Source of the DNA: an uncultured Oxalobacteraceae bacterium
GTDB lineage: Bacteria > Pseudomonadota > Gammaproteobacteria > Burkholderiales > Burkholderiaceae_D
Assembly (NCBI GenBank): GCA_903893945.1
Contig: CAITOF010000074.1
Coordinates: 1 to 45,703 of the forward strand
Reading direction: 5' to 3'
Length of the DNA stretch: 45,703 bases
The notes under the pieces were generated by a model. It was not told the origin of the DNA. It did not search any database and saw nothing but the letters and a program-made list of their open reading frames with translations. The position numbers were made by a program, and so were the translations under genes. How positions within the stretch are numbered: position 1 is the first letter of the stretch; each line of letters begins with the position of its first letter. Below, one piece after another: positions 26,396 through 35,356 of this stretch.

Positions 26396-27040
26396 TTATA
26401 AGGTAATCGCATACACGGCCAGCGGGTTGGTACCGGTACACGGGGCACTTCCCAACCCTTTGCCTGTGGTCAGACTGCCGTCATCCACCTTGATATCGAC
26501 TTCATTGGCAATGTCGCAGGGCAGGTTAAAAAACAGTATCGCGTTGCGTGCCGCCGGGTTCGCCGCGGCAAATCCCGGCACCAGCACATTGGCCCTGAAG
26601 GCAGAAACCAGTTGAACCGGTCCATAGATGGTGTTGAGATAATTGCCGGTGGTGGACGGATTGATCGTGCCTATCAGGCCGGCATTAAACAGTTGCCACG
26701 GCGCCTGTGCCACTTCGGAACCGGCATTCGCTATGCCTGCCACGGTCACTATGCCGTCGATCGAGCCATCGCCAATGTTGCCGCCGGTGCCCTGTACCAG
26801 CGCCGGTGTTGCATTGATATAGTTTGCCGGATTGGGGAGGTCGCCAGGCAGATAACCATAGCGCTGCTGGAAATAAACCGTTGCAGTGCGCAGATCGTTG
26901 ATGATGGTCACAATGTCTTTTGCCTTGGCACTGCGGATGATGGCCACACTGCTGAGCAGGCCATACAGCACCGCGCCTATGATGACAAGGACCACGGCTA
27001 TTTCAACCAGTGTAAATCCGCGCTGTTTTATCATAGTCAT
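26396..27040 (-). CDS. Type IV prepilin (minor)
   Basis: Prepilin of 214 residues. Leader MTMIKQRG is cut before FTLVEIAVVLVIIGAVLYG, with Glu at +5. The following helix (IRSAKAKDIVTIINDLRTATVYFQQRYGYLPGD) is typical of pseudopilins, and the Gly/Ala/Asn-rich head ends with a cysteine pair (around LPCDIA and APCTGT). A Shine-Dalgarno-like AGGGA lies upstream. It is 9 nt downstream of the next prepilin gene and 39 nt upstream of the ABC permease gene, so all are co-transcribed. It may be a minor pilin that primes or caps the fibre. Confidence 0.85.
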   Translation of the reverse strand: MTMIKQRGFTLVEIAVVLVIIGAVLYGLLSSVAIIRSAKAKDIVTIINDLRTATVYFQQRYGYLPGDLPNPANYINATPALVQGTGGNIGDGSIDGIVTVAGIANAGSEVAQAPWQLFNAGLIGTINPSTTGNYLNTIYGPVQLVSAFRANVLVPGFAAANPAARNAILFFNLPCDIANEVDIKVDDGSLTTGKGLGSAPCTGTNPLAVYAITL

Positions 27041-27049
27041 TCTGGTCCC

Positions 27050-28018
27050 TTATTGACAGGACGGCGTGGGATTACCGACCGGCGCAGGCGCTGTCGCCGG
27101 CACCGTGCAAATCGCGGGCGTAGCGATGCCGGTGCAACCGACGTAAGGCGTATTGACACCGGTACAACTCGACGCATTCACGGTTAATGGCGTGTTGGCA
27201 GCGGTACAGAATATCCACGGCGCTTTATTTCCTGTGCAGGGTGAACAGTACGACTTGCAGGACGCGACCGTCTGTTCGGTGACCAATGGCTGCAATAGAT
27301 CCTGAGGCAGCAGATAGAGTATCTTGTCGTCAAACGGACCGTTAAACGCGGTCGGGTTTTCGGTATAGGGCCGCAGTACAAAGGTGGTGGCGGTGGTGGT
27401 CGCGTTGATGGTTTCATCCGTGTTTATGGCTGGCGGTGCCGCGTTATTCTGTCCCTGCAGCGTTTTTGCACCGTAACCGTTTTTTCCCGCTGAAAGAATA
27501 ACCACAACGGCATTTTGCGTCAGCAGTGTCGGTGCGACGACGCCGTCGCCCTGATTGATGGTAAGGCCCACGGAGGGATGGGGCAGCTGGTTGATATCAA
27601 AGGTGGTGGCCACGGCGGTATTGACGGTCCAGTTTTTAACCACCGGGGCCACGCCGTTCGCCACTTTGTAAACAAAAAAGTTACCCCAGCCATCCTGCGC
27701 CGTGTCCCTTGGCAGTAACAGCGTTGCCCACGGCACAACGCCATACGACGCGGCGGCGTTGGCATTGCAGGTGGCCGCCTCGGTGCCGGTCGGGACCGCC
27801 GCTTTATCCGGGCAGGGCAGTCGACGGTTGGTGCGCAGGAAATTAATCAGTGCCGCTTTAATCTGTGCCTGGTTCGCCGCAGTCGTCGCGTACGCCGTAT
27901 TGGTCAGCGATGCCGCGGTTATTTTCAGACCCAGCGTCAGCAGGATACCGGTCAGTACAACGACAATCGCCATCTCTGCAAGAGTAAAACCAGGTTGTCG
28001 GGTCGGGTGGTTAATCAT
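27050..28018 (-). CDS. Large prepilin with cysteine-rich C-terminal tail
   Basis: Prepilin of 322 residues, larger than the other two. Leader MINHPTRQPG is cut before FTLAEMAIVVVLTGILLTLG. The head includes CPDKAAVPTGTEAATC (a likely disulfide loop) and a long middle domain. The last 70 residues contain eight cysteines in short repeats of the form CTG-x-x-x-P-x-x-x-C (for example CTGNKAPWIFC and CTGVNTPYVGC). Such a tail suggests a disulfide-stabilised tip or adhesive domain. The gene lies 86 nt after the mshK-like gene and 9 nt before the next prepilin gene. A tip role is inference. Confidence 0.82.
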   Translation of the reverse strand: MINHPTRQPGFTLAEMAIVVVLTGILLTLGLKITAASLTNTAYATTAANQAQIKAALINFLRTNRRLPCPDKAAVPTGTEAATCNANAAASYGVVPWATLLLPRDTAQDGWGNFFVYKVANGVAPVVKNWTVNTAVATTFDINQLPHPSVGLTINQGDGVVAPTLLTQNAVVVILSAGKNGYGAKTLQGQNNAAPPAINTDETINATTTATTFVLRPYTENPTAFNGPFDDKILYLLPQDLLQPLVTEQTVASCKSYCSPCTGNKAPWIFCTAANTPLTVNASSCTGVNTPYVGCTGIATPAICTVPATAPAPVGNPTPSCQ

Positions 28019-28104
28019 TTTTCAGGTTAAAAAGTTGACTGAATCGGGTATCGGGTCTGCCAGATTTTTTATCATACTCGCCATGGTGGTTATCCGAAAA
28101 CAGG

Positions 28105-28551
28105 TCAAGGGGTGTTTCGCGTGACGGACGGTTGAATTTTTGTCATGTCCAGCAATTTGTGCACTTGCCCGGTTTGTTTTTCTACCGAGTCGCCAACCCT
28201 GAGTTTAACCCGTTTCCCGTCATCCGTTCTGACAAGAATGACAGGGTCGTGTTGGGGTTGTTGCACGACGCGCAACTCCTGACGGGATTCATTTTCATGA
28301 ATCGGTACCTGGTTAATCCACGTGGTAGTTTTGCCGTTGTTGCGAATCACATAGCCATTCAGCGTGGTACCGAGGTCCACCAGATCCAGACGCGTCGTGC
28401 CCAGTTGGCGAGCCTGATCCATACGTAGGCGTTCCGCCTGCGTTACAAAGAGACGTCCAAGCGGTTCAGCGGCCGTCTGCTGGGCGCAGGCAGGTCGCTG
28501 CAGCAGTGCCAGCAGGCTGAGGGTAACGAGCAGGAAGTGATAAGCACGCAT
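28105..28551 (-). CDS. Periplasmic MSHA biogenesis protein, MshK-like
   Basis: Protein of about 148 residues with a signal peptide (MRAYHFLLVTLSLLALLQRPACAQ). I start at this ATG, 1 nt after the mshJ-like stop, because it gives a clean export signal and has GGGGAAA upstream. An ATG 42 nt further upstream would put a basic stretch before the signal. The mature part shows a PilP/GspC-like pattern (RTDDGKRVKLRVGDSVEKQTG), that is, a short beta domain as in pilotin- or secretin-linking proteins. Assignment as MshK rests on position after mshJ and size, as MshK is poorly conserved. Confidence 0.72.
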   Translation of the reverse strand: MRAYHFLLVTLSLLALLQRPACAQQTAAEPLGRLFVTQAERLRMDQARQLGTTRLDLVDLGTTLNGYVIRNNGKTTTWINQVPIHENESRQELRVVQQPQHDPVILVRTDDGKRVKLRVGDSVEKQTGQVHKLLDMTKIQPSVTRNTP

Positions 28552-28552
28552 C

Positions 28553-29245
28553 TTATTTCCCCGCCTGACTGGTATTTTCACTCGTCTCGGCAACCGGTCT
28601 GGCCACGGTTATCCAGTACAGTGTGCATTCTGCATTAAGTAACGGGAGCAGGACATTGGGTTCCGGGGCGGGCAGTCGATGCAGGGAGCAGCTCTGCAGG
28701 TCATAGATTTGCCCGCCCCGCAGACCATTAAAAAAACGCAGCAGATCGACCTCGTGCAGGAGATCCATTTTGACTGTCATTCTGCTGCCGCGCAGCTCCA
28801 GTGTGCCTATGTCAGTCGTTGGTTCAACCTGAAACACCTGCTGTTCAACAATGTCGTAACTGATAGGTTGCAATTTCGCCTTTTTTTGTATGGACTGAAT
28901 GGCTTCCACCCATTCCAGGCGCCGCTCCGCACCCACAAAGCCACTGTCAACCAGTTGATTGTATTTGGGCTGAAATTCGTAAATTTCGCTGAGTTCGATT
29001 TGTGCAATCCGAAGCTTTTCGCGGGTTTTATTTTCCAGCGCATGGGCCACTGTCACCGCCTGTTTCTGGGTTTCCAGCAGGTGCTGGCTGGAAATGATCA
29101 GGCCGGCCCCGACAAGAGCGCAGAGTACAAAAACAATAACGGCCTGGCGGACGATGGGGAAATCGTCTTTCCAGAAAGTGCGCTCGCGTGGTAATTCTTT
29201 TACCTCGGGCTTTTTCCGGTCCGCTGTGGGTGTATTCGTTGCCAT
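28553..29245 (-). CDS. MSHA biogenesis protein, PilO/MshJ-like
   Basis: Protein of 230 residues with one membrane segment (about 32-52, VRQAVIVFVLCALVGAGLIIS), a coiled-coil region (about 58-100) and a periplasmic ferredoxin-like part, the layout of PilO/MshJ. It would form the inner-membrane alignment complex with the MshI-like protein. Its ATG directly follows the stop of that gene with no spacer, and the mshK-like gene follows after 1 nt. Confidence 0.8.
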   Translation of the reverse strand: MATNTPTADRKKPEVKELPRERTFWKDDFPIVRQAVIVFVLCALVGAGLIISSQHLLETQKQAVTVAHALENKTREKLRIAQIELSEIYEFQPKYNQLVDSGFVGAERRLEWVEAIQSIQKKAKLQPISYDIVEQQVFQVEPTTDIGTLELRGSRMTVKMDLLHEVDLLRFFNGLRGGQIYDLQSCSLHRLPAPEPNVLLPLLNAECTLYWITVARPVAETSENTSQAGK

Positions 29246-30847
29246 TTAGTTTTCAGGTATCCATAATATCTGCAGTTCAAATTCCGCCTTTGGGGCTGCG
29301 CTGCCACCGGCTTCCCCGTCTATCGGGACGCTTGGACGGACGTCCAGCGGTGGGTGCACCACGTTCACTTTTACAGCACTGTTTTTTGTCAGTTCTGCGA
29401 CAAAGGCATGGACACTTTCAAGCGCGGTCCGATAGTCATCCTTGAAGGGAACCACTTCGCCTTTGAGGACCACCAGTTCCGACGGTCTGGCCGGCACGCC
29501 GATCAGCTTTGCGGGCGGCGTGCCCGGGTCGGTGGTCTGGGTTTGCGCCTCGGCCTGCGCCTGCGCCAGAACCTGGGCCGGGCTCATCGCGCTGGTATCC
29601 ACCAGTTCCCGTTTGTCACTGATCTCCCAATTCAACTCATTCAATTTCAATTGGGGTAACCGGTTCAAGACCTGGCTGATGGCCTCAAATAGTCGATTCG
29701 GTGTCGAATTGTGTTGAATCAGAAGTTCGTGCAAATCAACCGCCGCTTTCATGTTATGCGGTTTCACCTCGGTTTTCGGCATGCTTTCTATGACACGTTG
29801 ATAGCGGCTTTCATTTTTCTGCGTTTCAAGATTGATCTGATTCAACAGGTGTTTTGATTCGATCGTCTCGACAAAATTGGCACCGCTCCAGAATAAACAG
29901 GCTCCAATGGTTCCGGCACTCAACACGTATAACAGAATACGGGATTTCCACAAACTGTAAGCACTGCTTTGTTCCTGGAGTGCAAAATGCGTGGAAATGG
30001 ACTTTTTCCCCAGGAAATACAGGAACAGTGTATCCAGATACTGAATGTCGGCCGGTGTTCTGAAGCCGAGTTTTTTTGACGCGACTTGTGGGGTTAAAAA
30101 CTGGTAGTTGGTGGTATCGGAGGACAGATTCAGATTCTGCAGACACTGCAATGCCGGAAGATTATCCAGCGCCACAACGTTCAGCATTTCGCCGCGCTGC
30201 AGTTGGCGTGCATTGGAAAGAAATAAACGCGTTTTCTCCACTTCGACTCGCGTGACTTCAGCGACATCTTCAGGAATTTCCGAATACAGTTTGGTTAAAC
30301 GACTGAAACGCAAATAGCCGTCCTGAAAGAAATTCTGTCGCAAGCCCGCGGATTGATGGGTAATGAACAGCGTGGCCTCATTGCCGAGCTGGAACTGTTT
30401 GAACAGGCCGGCACTGAGCAGGGCGGTTGAATAAATGCCAGCAATCGGCACCTGCTGTGCCAGTATCGTGTCCATCCAGGGTTTGATCAGCGATGCATTT
30501 GTCAGGGCATTGAACAGGATACGGTCATCTTTTCTGCCGGTCTTTTCACGGCCCTGTGTGCTCGCATGGCGAAATGGCGTATCGCGGTACAGTTGCTGCA
30601 GGCGCCGTTCTATCAGGTTTTTCCGCGTTCCGCCATACACATGCGGAATCGTGTCGCGCTGGAAGTCTTCTTCCACCAGATCCATCAACAGAAAAATCGG
30701 CGTGTGCAGGTGTTTGATGAGGTAGTTCGACAGTGATTTCCAGCCAGCTTCGTCGTTCGGAAATGTCCGGCCTTCGGACAGCTTTCCGCCCTGCCAGAGA
30801 CGGGCAGTGAGCTGGTTGTTGGCGAGATAAAATAACTGTTTACGCAA
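29246..30847 (-). CDS. MSHA biogenesis protein MshI-like (PilM-PilN type)
   Basis: Protein of 533 residues. The N-terminal about 280 residues are a degenerate actin-like (PilM/GspL cytoplasmic) domain. A single membrane segment lies at about 308-325 (ILLYVLSAGTIGACLFWSG), followed by a periplasmic PilN-like part with a coiled coil and a low-complexity linker rich in Ala, Gln and Thr (AQAQAEAQTQ). Such a protein connects the cytoplasmic ATPase to the periplasmic PilO-like partner. Sequence identity to named MshI is not obvious to me; the assignment uses domain order and position between mshG and mshJ. Confidence 0.75.
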   Translation of the reverse strand: MRKQLFYLANNQLTARLWQGGKLSEGRTFPNDEAGWKSLSNYLIKHLHTPIFLLMDLVEEDFQRDTIPHVYGGTRKNLIERRLQQLYRDTPFRHASTQGREKTGRKDDRILFNALTNASLIKPWMDTILAQQVPIAGIYSTALLSAGLFKQFQLGNEATLFITHQSAGLRQNFFQDGYLRFSRLTKLYSEIPEDVAEVTRVEVEKTRLFLSNARQLQRGEMLNVVALDNLPALQCLQNLNLSSDTTNYQFLTPQVASKKLGFRTPADIQYLDTLFLYFLGKKSISTHFALQEQSSAYSLWKSRILLYVLSAGTIGACLFWSGANFVETIESKHLLNQINLETQKNESRYQRVIESMPKTEVKPHNMKAAVDLHELLIQHNSTPNRLFEAISQVLNRLPQLKLNELNWEISDKRELVDTSAMSPAQVLAQAQAEAQTQTTDPGTPPAKLIGVPARPSELVVLKGEVVPFKDDYRTALESVHAFVAELTKNSAVKVNVVHPPLDVRPSVPIDGEAGGSAAPKAEFELQILWIPEN

Positions 30848-30880
30848 AAAATAGCCTCGATGAATAGGGTCGCAGAATGA

Positions 30881-32086
30881 TCAGGTCTGAAGTCTGGAAA
30901 TCATGTCGTAGATCGGTCCCAGTACGGACAGCATGACCCATCCCAGTATCACGCCAAGTATAACGGTCATGATCGGCTCAACCAGTCCCTGTACCCGATC
31001 GATCATTTCCCTGATTTCGCGGTTATAAAAATAGCTGACGTTCAGTAGAGCCGTATCCAGTTGCCCGGTGGATTCGCCCACTTTGAGCATGCGAATAACA
31101 AGGGGCGGAAAAATGCCGGTCGCCTGAAATGCCGCGGTCACTCCCTGTCCTTCTGAAATCATCTGCCCTGCGCGCTTCAATCCGTCGGACACGACTTCAT
31201 TATCGACAATTTCTTCGGACAACTTGATCGCATCCAGGATGGTAATGCCGGCGGTATACATCAAGGCAAAGAACGTGGTGAAACGTGACAGTATGATTTT
31301 ATGCAGAATGGGTCCCACCAGCCAGATATGCAGTTTGAAGTCATCAAACCTGAATCGCGCCGTTGGACTGGTCCTGATCCAGAATTTCAGTCCGACATAG
31401 CCGGCGACAGGAAGGGAAATCACGAGATACCAGTAGTTAATAAAAATATTCGAAACAAAAATCAATGCAATGGTATGAAAGGGAAGTTCGCCGCCCATGG
31501 TTTTGATAAAACCGATCAGTTGCGGTACCAGATAAATCATCAGAAAAAAGGTCACGCCCATCACGACCGTGCCGACAAAGGCCGGATACATCACTATTTT
31601 CTTGGTTTGCGCTGCCAGCTCATCCTGCCACTTCAGGCTTTCGCTCAAACTTTTGAATACGTCTGACAATTTACCGCTTTTTTCTCCGGCGTTTATAAGT
31701 GCGGTGAACGATTTATGGAATACGTGCGGGTAGCGTTCCATGGCTTCGGATAACTGCATCCCACCTTCGATATTTTCAATCAGGTCGGCTACCACGGTGC
31801 GAAAGCGCGGGTTATCGACACTGTCACGCAGGTCGGCCAGTCCTTCCAGCAGCGGTACACCGGCTGCGGTCATCTGCTCCATGTGAAAACAGAAATTGAT
31901 AAGGTCCTTTGTGCTGACCTTGCCCTTTCCGAACGAGAGCGCCTTAACGCTGACCTGCCTGCAATCAATCAGATCCAGTTCCATGCGTTTCAAACGCAAC
32001 TCCAGATCCGGCAGATTGTTGGCATCCATGTTGCCACGCACCGTCCTGCCGGTCGCGTCCATCGATTGATAGGCGTACATCACCAT
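30881..32086 (-). CDS. mshG: Type II secretion/type IV pilus inner-membrane platform protein, MshG
   Basis: GspF/PilC family protein of 401 residues. It has two copies of the cytoplasmic helical domain (around 60-165 and 265-370), with the repeats LADLRDSVDNPRF / LLEGLADL and MYTAGITILDAIKLSEE. Three membrane segments are visible (about 170-190, 215-235 and near the C terminus VEPIMTVILGVILGWVMLSVLGPIY). The N-terminal YAYQSMDATGRTVRG is the family start. It would form the rotor-like platform on which the ATPase MshE acts to extend the pilus. The gene follows mshE by 43 nt. Confidence 0.9.
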   Translation of the reverse strand: MVMYAYQSMDATGRTVRGNMDANNLPDLELRLKRMELDLIDCRQVSVKALSFGKGKVSTKDLINFCFHMEQMTAAGVPLLEGLADLRDSVDNPRFRTVVADLIENIEGGMQLSEAMERYPHVFHKSFTALINAGEKSGKLSDVFKSLSESLKWQDELAAQTKKIVMYPAFVGTVVMGVTFFLMIYLVPQLIGFIKTMGGELPFHTIALIFVSNIFINYWYLVISLPVAGYVGLKFWIRTSPTARFRFDDFKLHIWLVGPILHKIILSRFTTFFALMYTAGITILDAIKLSEEIVDNEVVSDGLKRAGQMISEGQGVTAAFQATGIFPPLVIRMLKVGESTGQLDTALLNVSYFYNREIREMIDRVQGLVEPIMTVILGVILGWVMLSVLGPIYDMISRLQT

Positions 32087-32129
32087 GCTGTAGTCTCTGC
32101 CATCGTTGTCATCAGGGTTATCAATTCAG

Positions 32130-33833
32130 TTAAAGCAAACGGTCGGTCAGGTCGATCACGCGCGAAATTTCATCCAGTGATGACGACCCGTCAATGACCC
32201 GGCGTACACCGTCTTCGACCAGCGGGCGAAATCCGTTGGCCAGTGCAACCTTCCGGATTTCACGTGCGGTGACACGACGTGCAATCAGGTCATCCATTTC
32301 TGCGTTCATTTTCAGCAACTCCATGATACTCATGCGACCCTTGTAGCCCTGATGGTCGCAATGTTCGCACCCGACCGCCCGGTAAATAACCGTTTCAGGC
32401 TGGTCCGGTGTCAGCCCGAGCAGCTGCCGTTCTATTTCATTGGCCGCTTCGCCCTGTTTGCAATGAGGGCAGAGTCGGCGTATCAGTCGCTGGGCAACGA
32501 TGCCGATGATATTGCCGGCCAGAATATCGGGCAGTATGCCTATATCCTGCAGGCGCGGTATGGCACCTATCGCCGAATTGGTATGCAGAGTGGAGTACAC
32601 CTGATGCCCGGTCATGGCGGCACTGAATGCCATTTCAGCCGTTTCACTGTCACGGATTTCACCCACCAGGATCACATCAGGATCCTGGCGCATCATCGAA
32701 CGAATGCCGTTGGCAAAGCCCATTTTGACGGATTCGTTGACCGAGGTCTGGCGTATCATGTTCATCGGATATTCCACCGGATCTTCCAGTGTCATGATAT
32801 TGATGGTGTCGTTATTGATATGATTCAGGATCGAATACAGCGTGGTGGTTTTTCCGCTGCCGGTTGGGCCGGTGACCAGAATGATGCCTTCTGGCCGGGC
32901 CAGCATCAATTTCAGTATCGTCAAGGCGTCGTCGTCCAGACCCAGTTTGTCCAAAGGCACAATCCCCTTGGCGCGATCGAGGATACGCAGAACGACGTTT
33001 TCACCGTGTGCGGTTGGCTGGGCCGAGGAACGGAAATCAATCTGCCGTCCTGAAAATCGAATTGAAATACGCCCGTCCTGGGGTGCCCGTGTTTCAGCGA
33101 TGTTCATGTTGCTCATGACTTTGAGGCGCACTGCCATGGCGGGCCAGTAGGTCTTGTGCAGGCTTCGGATCTGGCGCAATATCCCGTCAATGCGATAGCG
33201 TATTCGCAGGAAAAATTCTTCCGGTTCGAAGTGGATGTCAGACGCGTTCTGCTGAACCGCATCAGCCAGAATCGCATCAATCAACCGCACCAGCGGCTGG
33301 CTGTATTCGTCAGAAACGGTTTTCAGGCTCTGGTAATTTATTTCACCGGTCTCGATTTCGTGCAGTATGCCGTCGATCGACAGTTCAAAACCATAATACT
33401 GATCGATTGCTTTGCTGATGTCGGATTCGCTGGCCAGCATCGGCGAAATTGTCGCAAACTTGCCGACCATCGCACTGATCTGATCCAGTGCAACAATATT
33501 GGACGTATCGGACATGGCCAGCATCAATGTGCTCTGGTCCTTGTTGAAAACGACAGGAAAAACCTTGTAACGCTGCGCCATCTCCTTGGAAATCATCTTC
33601 AGCGCCGTACCGTCAACCACCATGTTGGACAGGTCGGTACTTTGCTGGCCCAGATTTTCACTCAAGGCTTCGCGTATCGTTGCTTCGGTAACGAAGCCGA
33701 GCGAAATAAACAGTTTGCCCAGTGGTTCGCCGTTGCGTTTCTGTTCGATCAATGCAATGCGCAGCTGATCTTCGCTGATCACGCCTTTCTGGATCAGGAG
33801 GCTGCCAAGGGGTAATTTCGATTTTTCTGCCAT
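32130..33833 (-). CDS. mshE: Pilus extension ATPase MshE (GspE/PilB family)
   Basis: Hexameric-type assembly ATPase of 567 residues. Walker A is GPTGSGKTT (322-330), Walker B VILVGE (387-392), with Asp box TLEDPVE and His box STLHTN. A zinc-binding pair of CxxC motifs (C455, C458, C489, C492) is typical of GspE/PilB. The N-terminal residues about 8-64 form two tandem MshEN-type motifs (PLGSLLIQKGVISEDQL and PLGKLFISLGFVTEATI), the module that binds cyclic di-GMP in Vibrio MshE. It powers pilus polymerisation. The gene is 5 nt downstream of the TPR gene. Confidence 0.92.
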   Translation of the reverse strand: MAEKSKLPLGSLLIQKGVISEDQLRIALIEQKRNGEPLGKLFISLGFVTEATIREALSENLGQQSTDLSNMVVDGTALKMISKEMAQRYKVFPVVFNKDQSTLMLAMSDTSNIVALDQISAMVGKFATISPMLASESDISKAIDQYYGFELSIDGILHEIETGEINYQSLKTVSDEYSQPLVRLIDAILADAVQQNASDIHFEPEEFFLRIRYRIDGILRQIRSLHKTYWPAMAVRLKVMSNMNIAETRAPQDGRISIRFSGRQIDFRSSAQPTAHGENVVLRILDRAKGIVPLDKLGLDDDALTILKLMLARPEGIILVTGPTGSGKTTTLYSILNHINNDTINIMTLEDPVEYPMNMIRQTSVNESVKMGFANGIRSMMRQDPDVILVGEIRDSETAEMAFSAAMTGHQVYSTLHTNSAIGAIPRLQDIGILPDILAGNIIGIVAQRLIRRLCPHCKQGEAANEIERQLLGLTPDQPETVIYRAVGCEHCDHQGYKGRMSIMELLKMNAEMDDLIARRVTAREIRKVALANGFRPLVEDGVRRVIDGSSSLDEISRVIDLTDRLL

Positions 33834-33838
33834 GGATA

Positions 33839-35356
33839 TCAGGGAGTAGCTATCTGTTGCAACTGTTTGATTCGACCTTGTGCCGCATCCGGATCAAAGT
33901 TGCCGGAACCGTGCGCCGACAGCGACAAGGCGCGCTGGTAATAGTCCAGCGCGAGTCGGGTCTGTTCGAGCCGGTCCAGACTTACCGCCAGATTGTAGGC
34001 AAAGTCGGCGTTATCGGGCGACGTGCTGAAGGCCCTGAAAAACATTTCCTGCGCTTCCGACCAGCGTGATTGCCGCATATACACATTGCCAAGTTCAAAC
34101 AGGCTGGCGCCAGATTCAGGGTTCTGCGCCAGTACCTTTTTCAACTGGCTTTCCGACTGCTCAGCGTCGCCATTCCTGAGACTGGTTAATCCGGCCACGG
34201 CATCGGCGTCGGACGGATTCAGATCCAGCATTCTTGAATAGTAGGCGGCTGCCTGATCCGGTTGCTTATTTTTCAGTGCTATCGCGGCCAGTCCCAGTAA
34301 CGCATCACGATTGGCGGGTTCATCCTTCAGGGCCTTGTCATAAAAGGGTCGCGCTGCATTCGCGTCGCCGGCACTGAGCAGGCGATACGCCTGCACCAGA
34401 TTCGCATTGACGTTTGAAGGGGCGATAGTCCGGTTGATTTTGATCTGGTTCGCCGCGGCGAGCAAGGTGGCCTGCTCAATCTGTTTGGGGGAGAAATGCG
34501 GTTCCTCCCGGATAACGGGCAATTCGTCACTCAGGGGTTTGTGTTCTGTGTCGCTTGATCCCGCTCCGGCATTTTTGTTGTTGGCCGGCGTCATCGGTGT
34601 GGCGCTCGCGACAGCCGGAGCTGCTGTCACGGAAGCAGCGGGCGCGCCAGGGTTGGCAAGGGAGCTGACTGTGCCGGGTGGTGCCCTGTCCGGTGCCGTA
34701 GCCTTGGGGGTCAAATCGGCAATCTGCAGCATCTGCCATAAATAAAACCCGGCAGCCGTACACAGAGCCACCACGATGACACCTCCGGCCCAGTAGACAG
34801 TGCGGTTGGAACGCTCCGGCTGTTTTGACGCCAGAATTGACTGTGCCATGAGTGGCGTCTGTTTCAACTGTGTTTCAGTTTTTCGTAGTTGCGGTGCCGG
34901 CGTTTCGACGAATTTCGGTGCGCTGCTGACCGGTGGGTCAACATAGGTGTGCCGTTCCTGGGAGGCACTTGAAAAAGTCATGTCAGACAGGGTCGGTACC
35001 GGCTCATTGGCCGTTGGCACATGACCTGCTTGCGCGGCGCTGCCCTGCAGGGTCAGGTCCGGTGTGCTTTCCAGATCCGACAGGTAGAGCGGCGATTCAG
35101 ATGATCGTTGCTGCGATAATTCGTTAGGGGCTGGTTCGATCTGATAGTGACCTGTCCCGGCAGCACCGGGTTCCGGCAAATTCAGTTGAGGTTCAATTTT
35201 GGCGGATGATTTATCAGGATAAGGCAATCCCGATTCTATGGCGGGAAACGTATTTTCTTGCCCAGCAAGTGTCCGATCGTGTTCCTCCTGCTGTGCCGGG
35301 GACATCTGTTTTTTTGCATGCTCGGCTTTTTTCAGCGCCTGCATTAACAAGCTCAT
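33839..35356 (-). CDS. TPR protein of the MSHA locus, MshN-like
   Basis: Protein of 505 residues. The N terminus MSLLMQALKKAEHAKK is typical of MshN. A disordered Pro/Glu-rich segment is followed by one membrane segment (about residues 188-208, GGVIVVALCTAAGFYLWQM) and an Ala/Pro linker. The C-terminal 200 residues hold about five tetratricopeptide repeats (for example DQAAAYYSRMLDLNPSDADAV and NPESGASLFELGNVYMRQSR). The repeats would be periplasmic and could help secretin or pilus assembly. The ATG overlaps the mshL stop by 4 nt. Confidence 0.85.
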   Translation of the reverse strand: MSLLMQALKKAEHAKKQMSPAQQEEHDRTLAGQENTFPAIESGLPYPDKSSAKIEPQLNLPEPGAAGTGHYQIEPAPNELSQQRSSESPLYLSDLESTPDLTLQGSAAQAGHVPTANEPVPTLSDMTFSSASQERHTYVDPPVSSAPKFVETPAPQLRKTETQLKQTPLMAQSILASKQPERSNRTVYWAGGVIVVALCTAAGFYLWQMLQIADLTPKATAPDRAPPGTVSSLANPGAPAASVTAAPAVASATPMTPANNKNAGAGSSDTEHKPLSDELPVIREEPHFSPKQIEQATLLAAANQIKINRTIAPSNVNANLVQAYRLLSAGDANAARPFYDKALKDEPANRDALLGLAAIALKNKQPDQAAAYYSRMLDLNPSDADAVAGLTSLRNGDAEQSESQLKKVLAQNPESGASLFELGNVYMRQSRWSEAQEMFFRAFSTSPDNADFAYNLAVSLDRLEQTRLALDYYQRALSLSAHGSGNFDPDAAQGRIKQLQQIATP

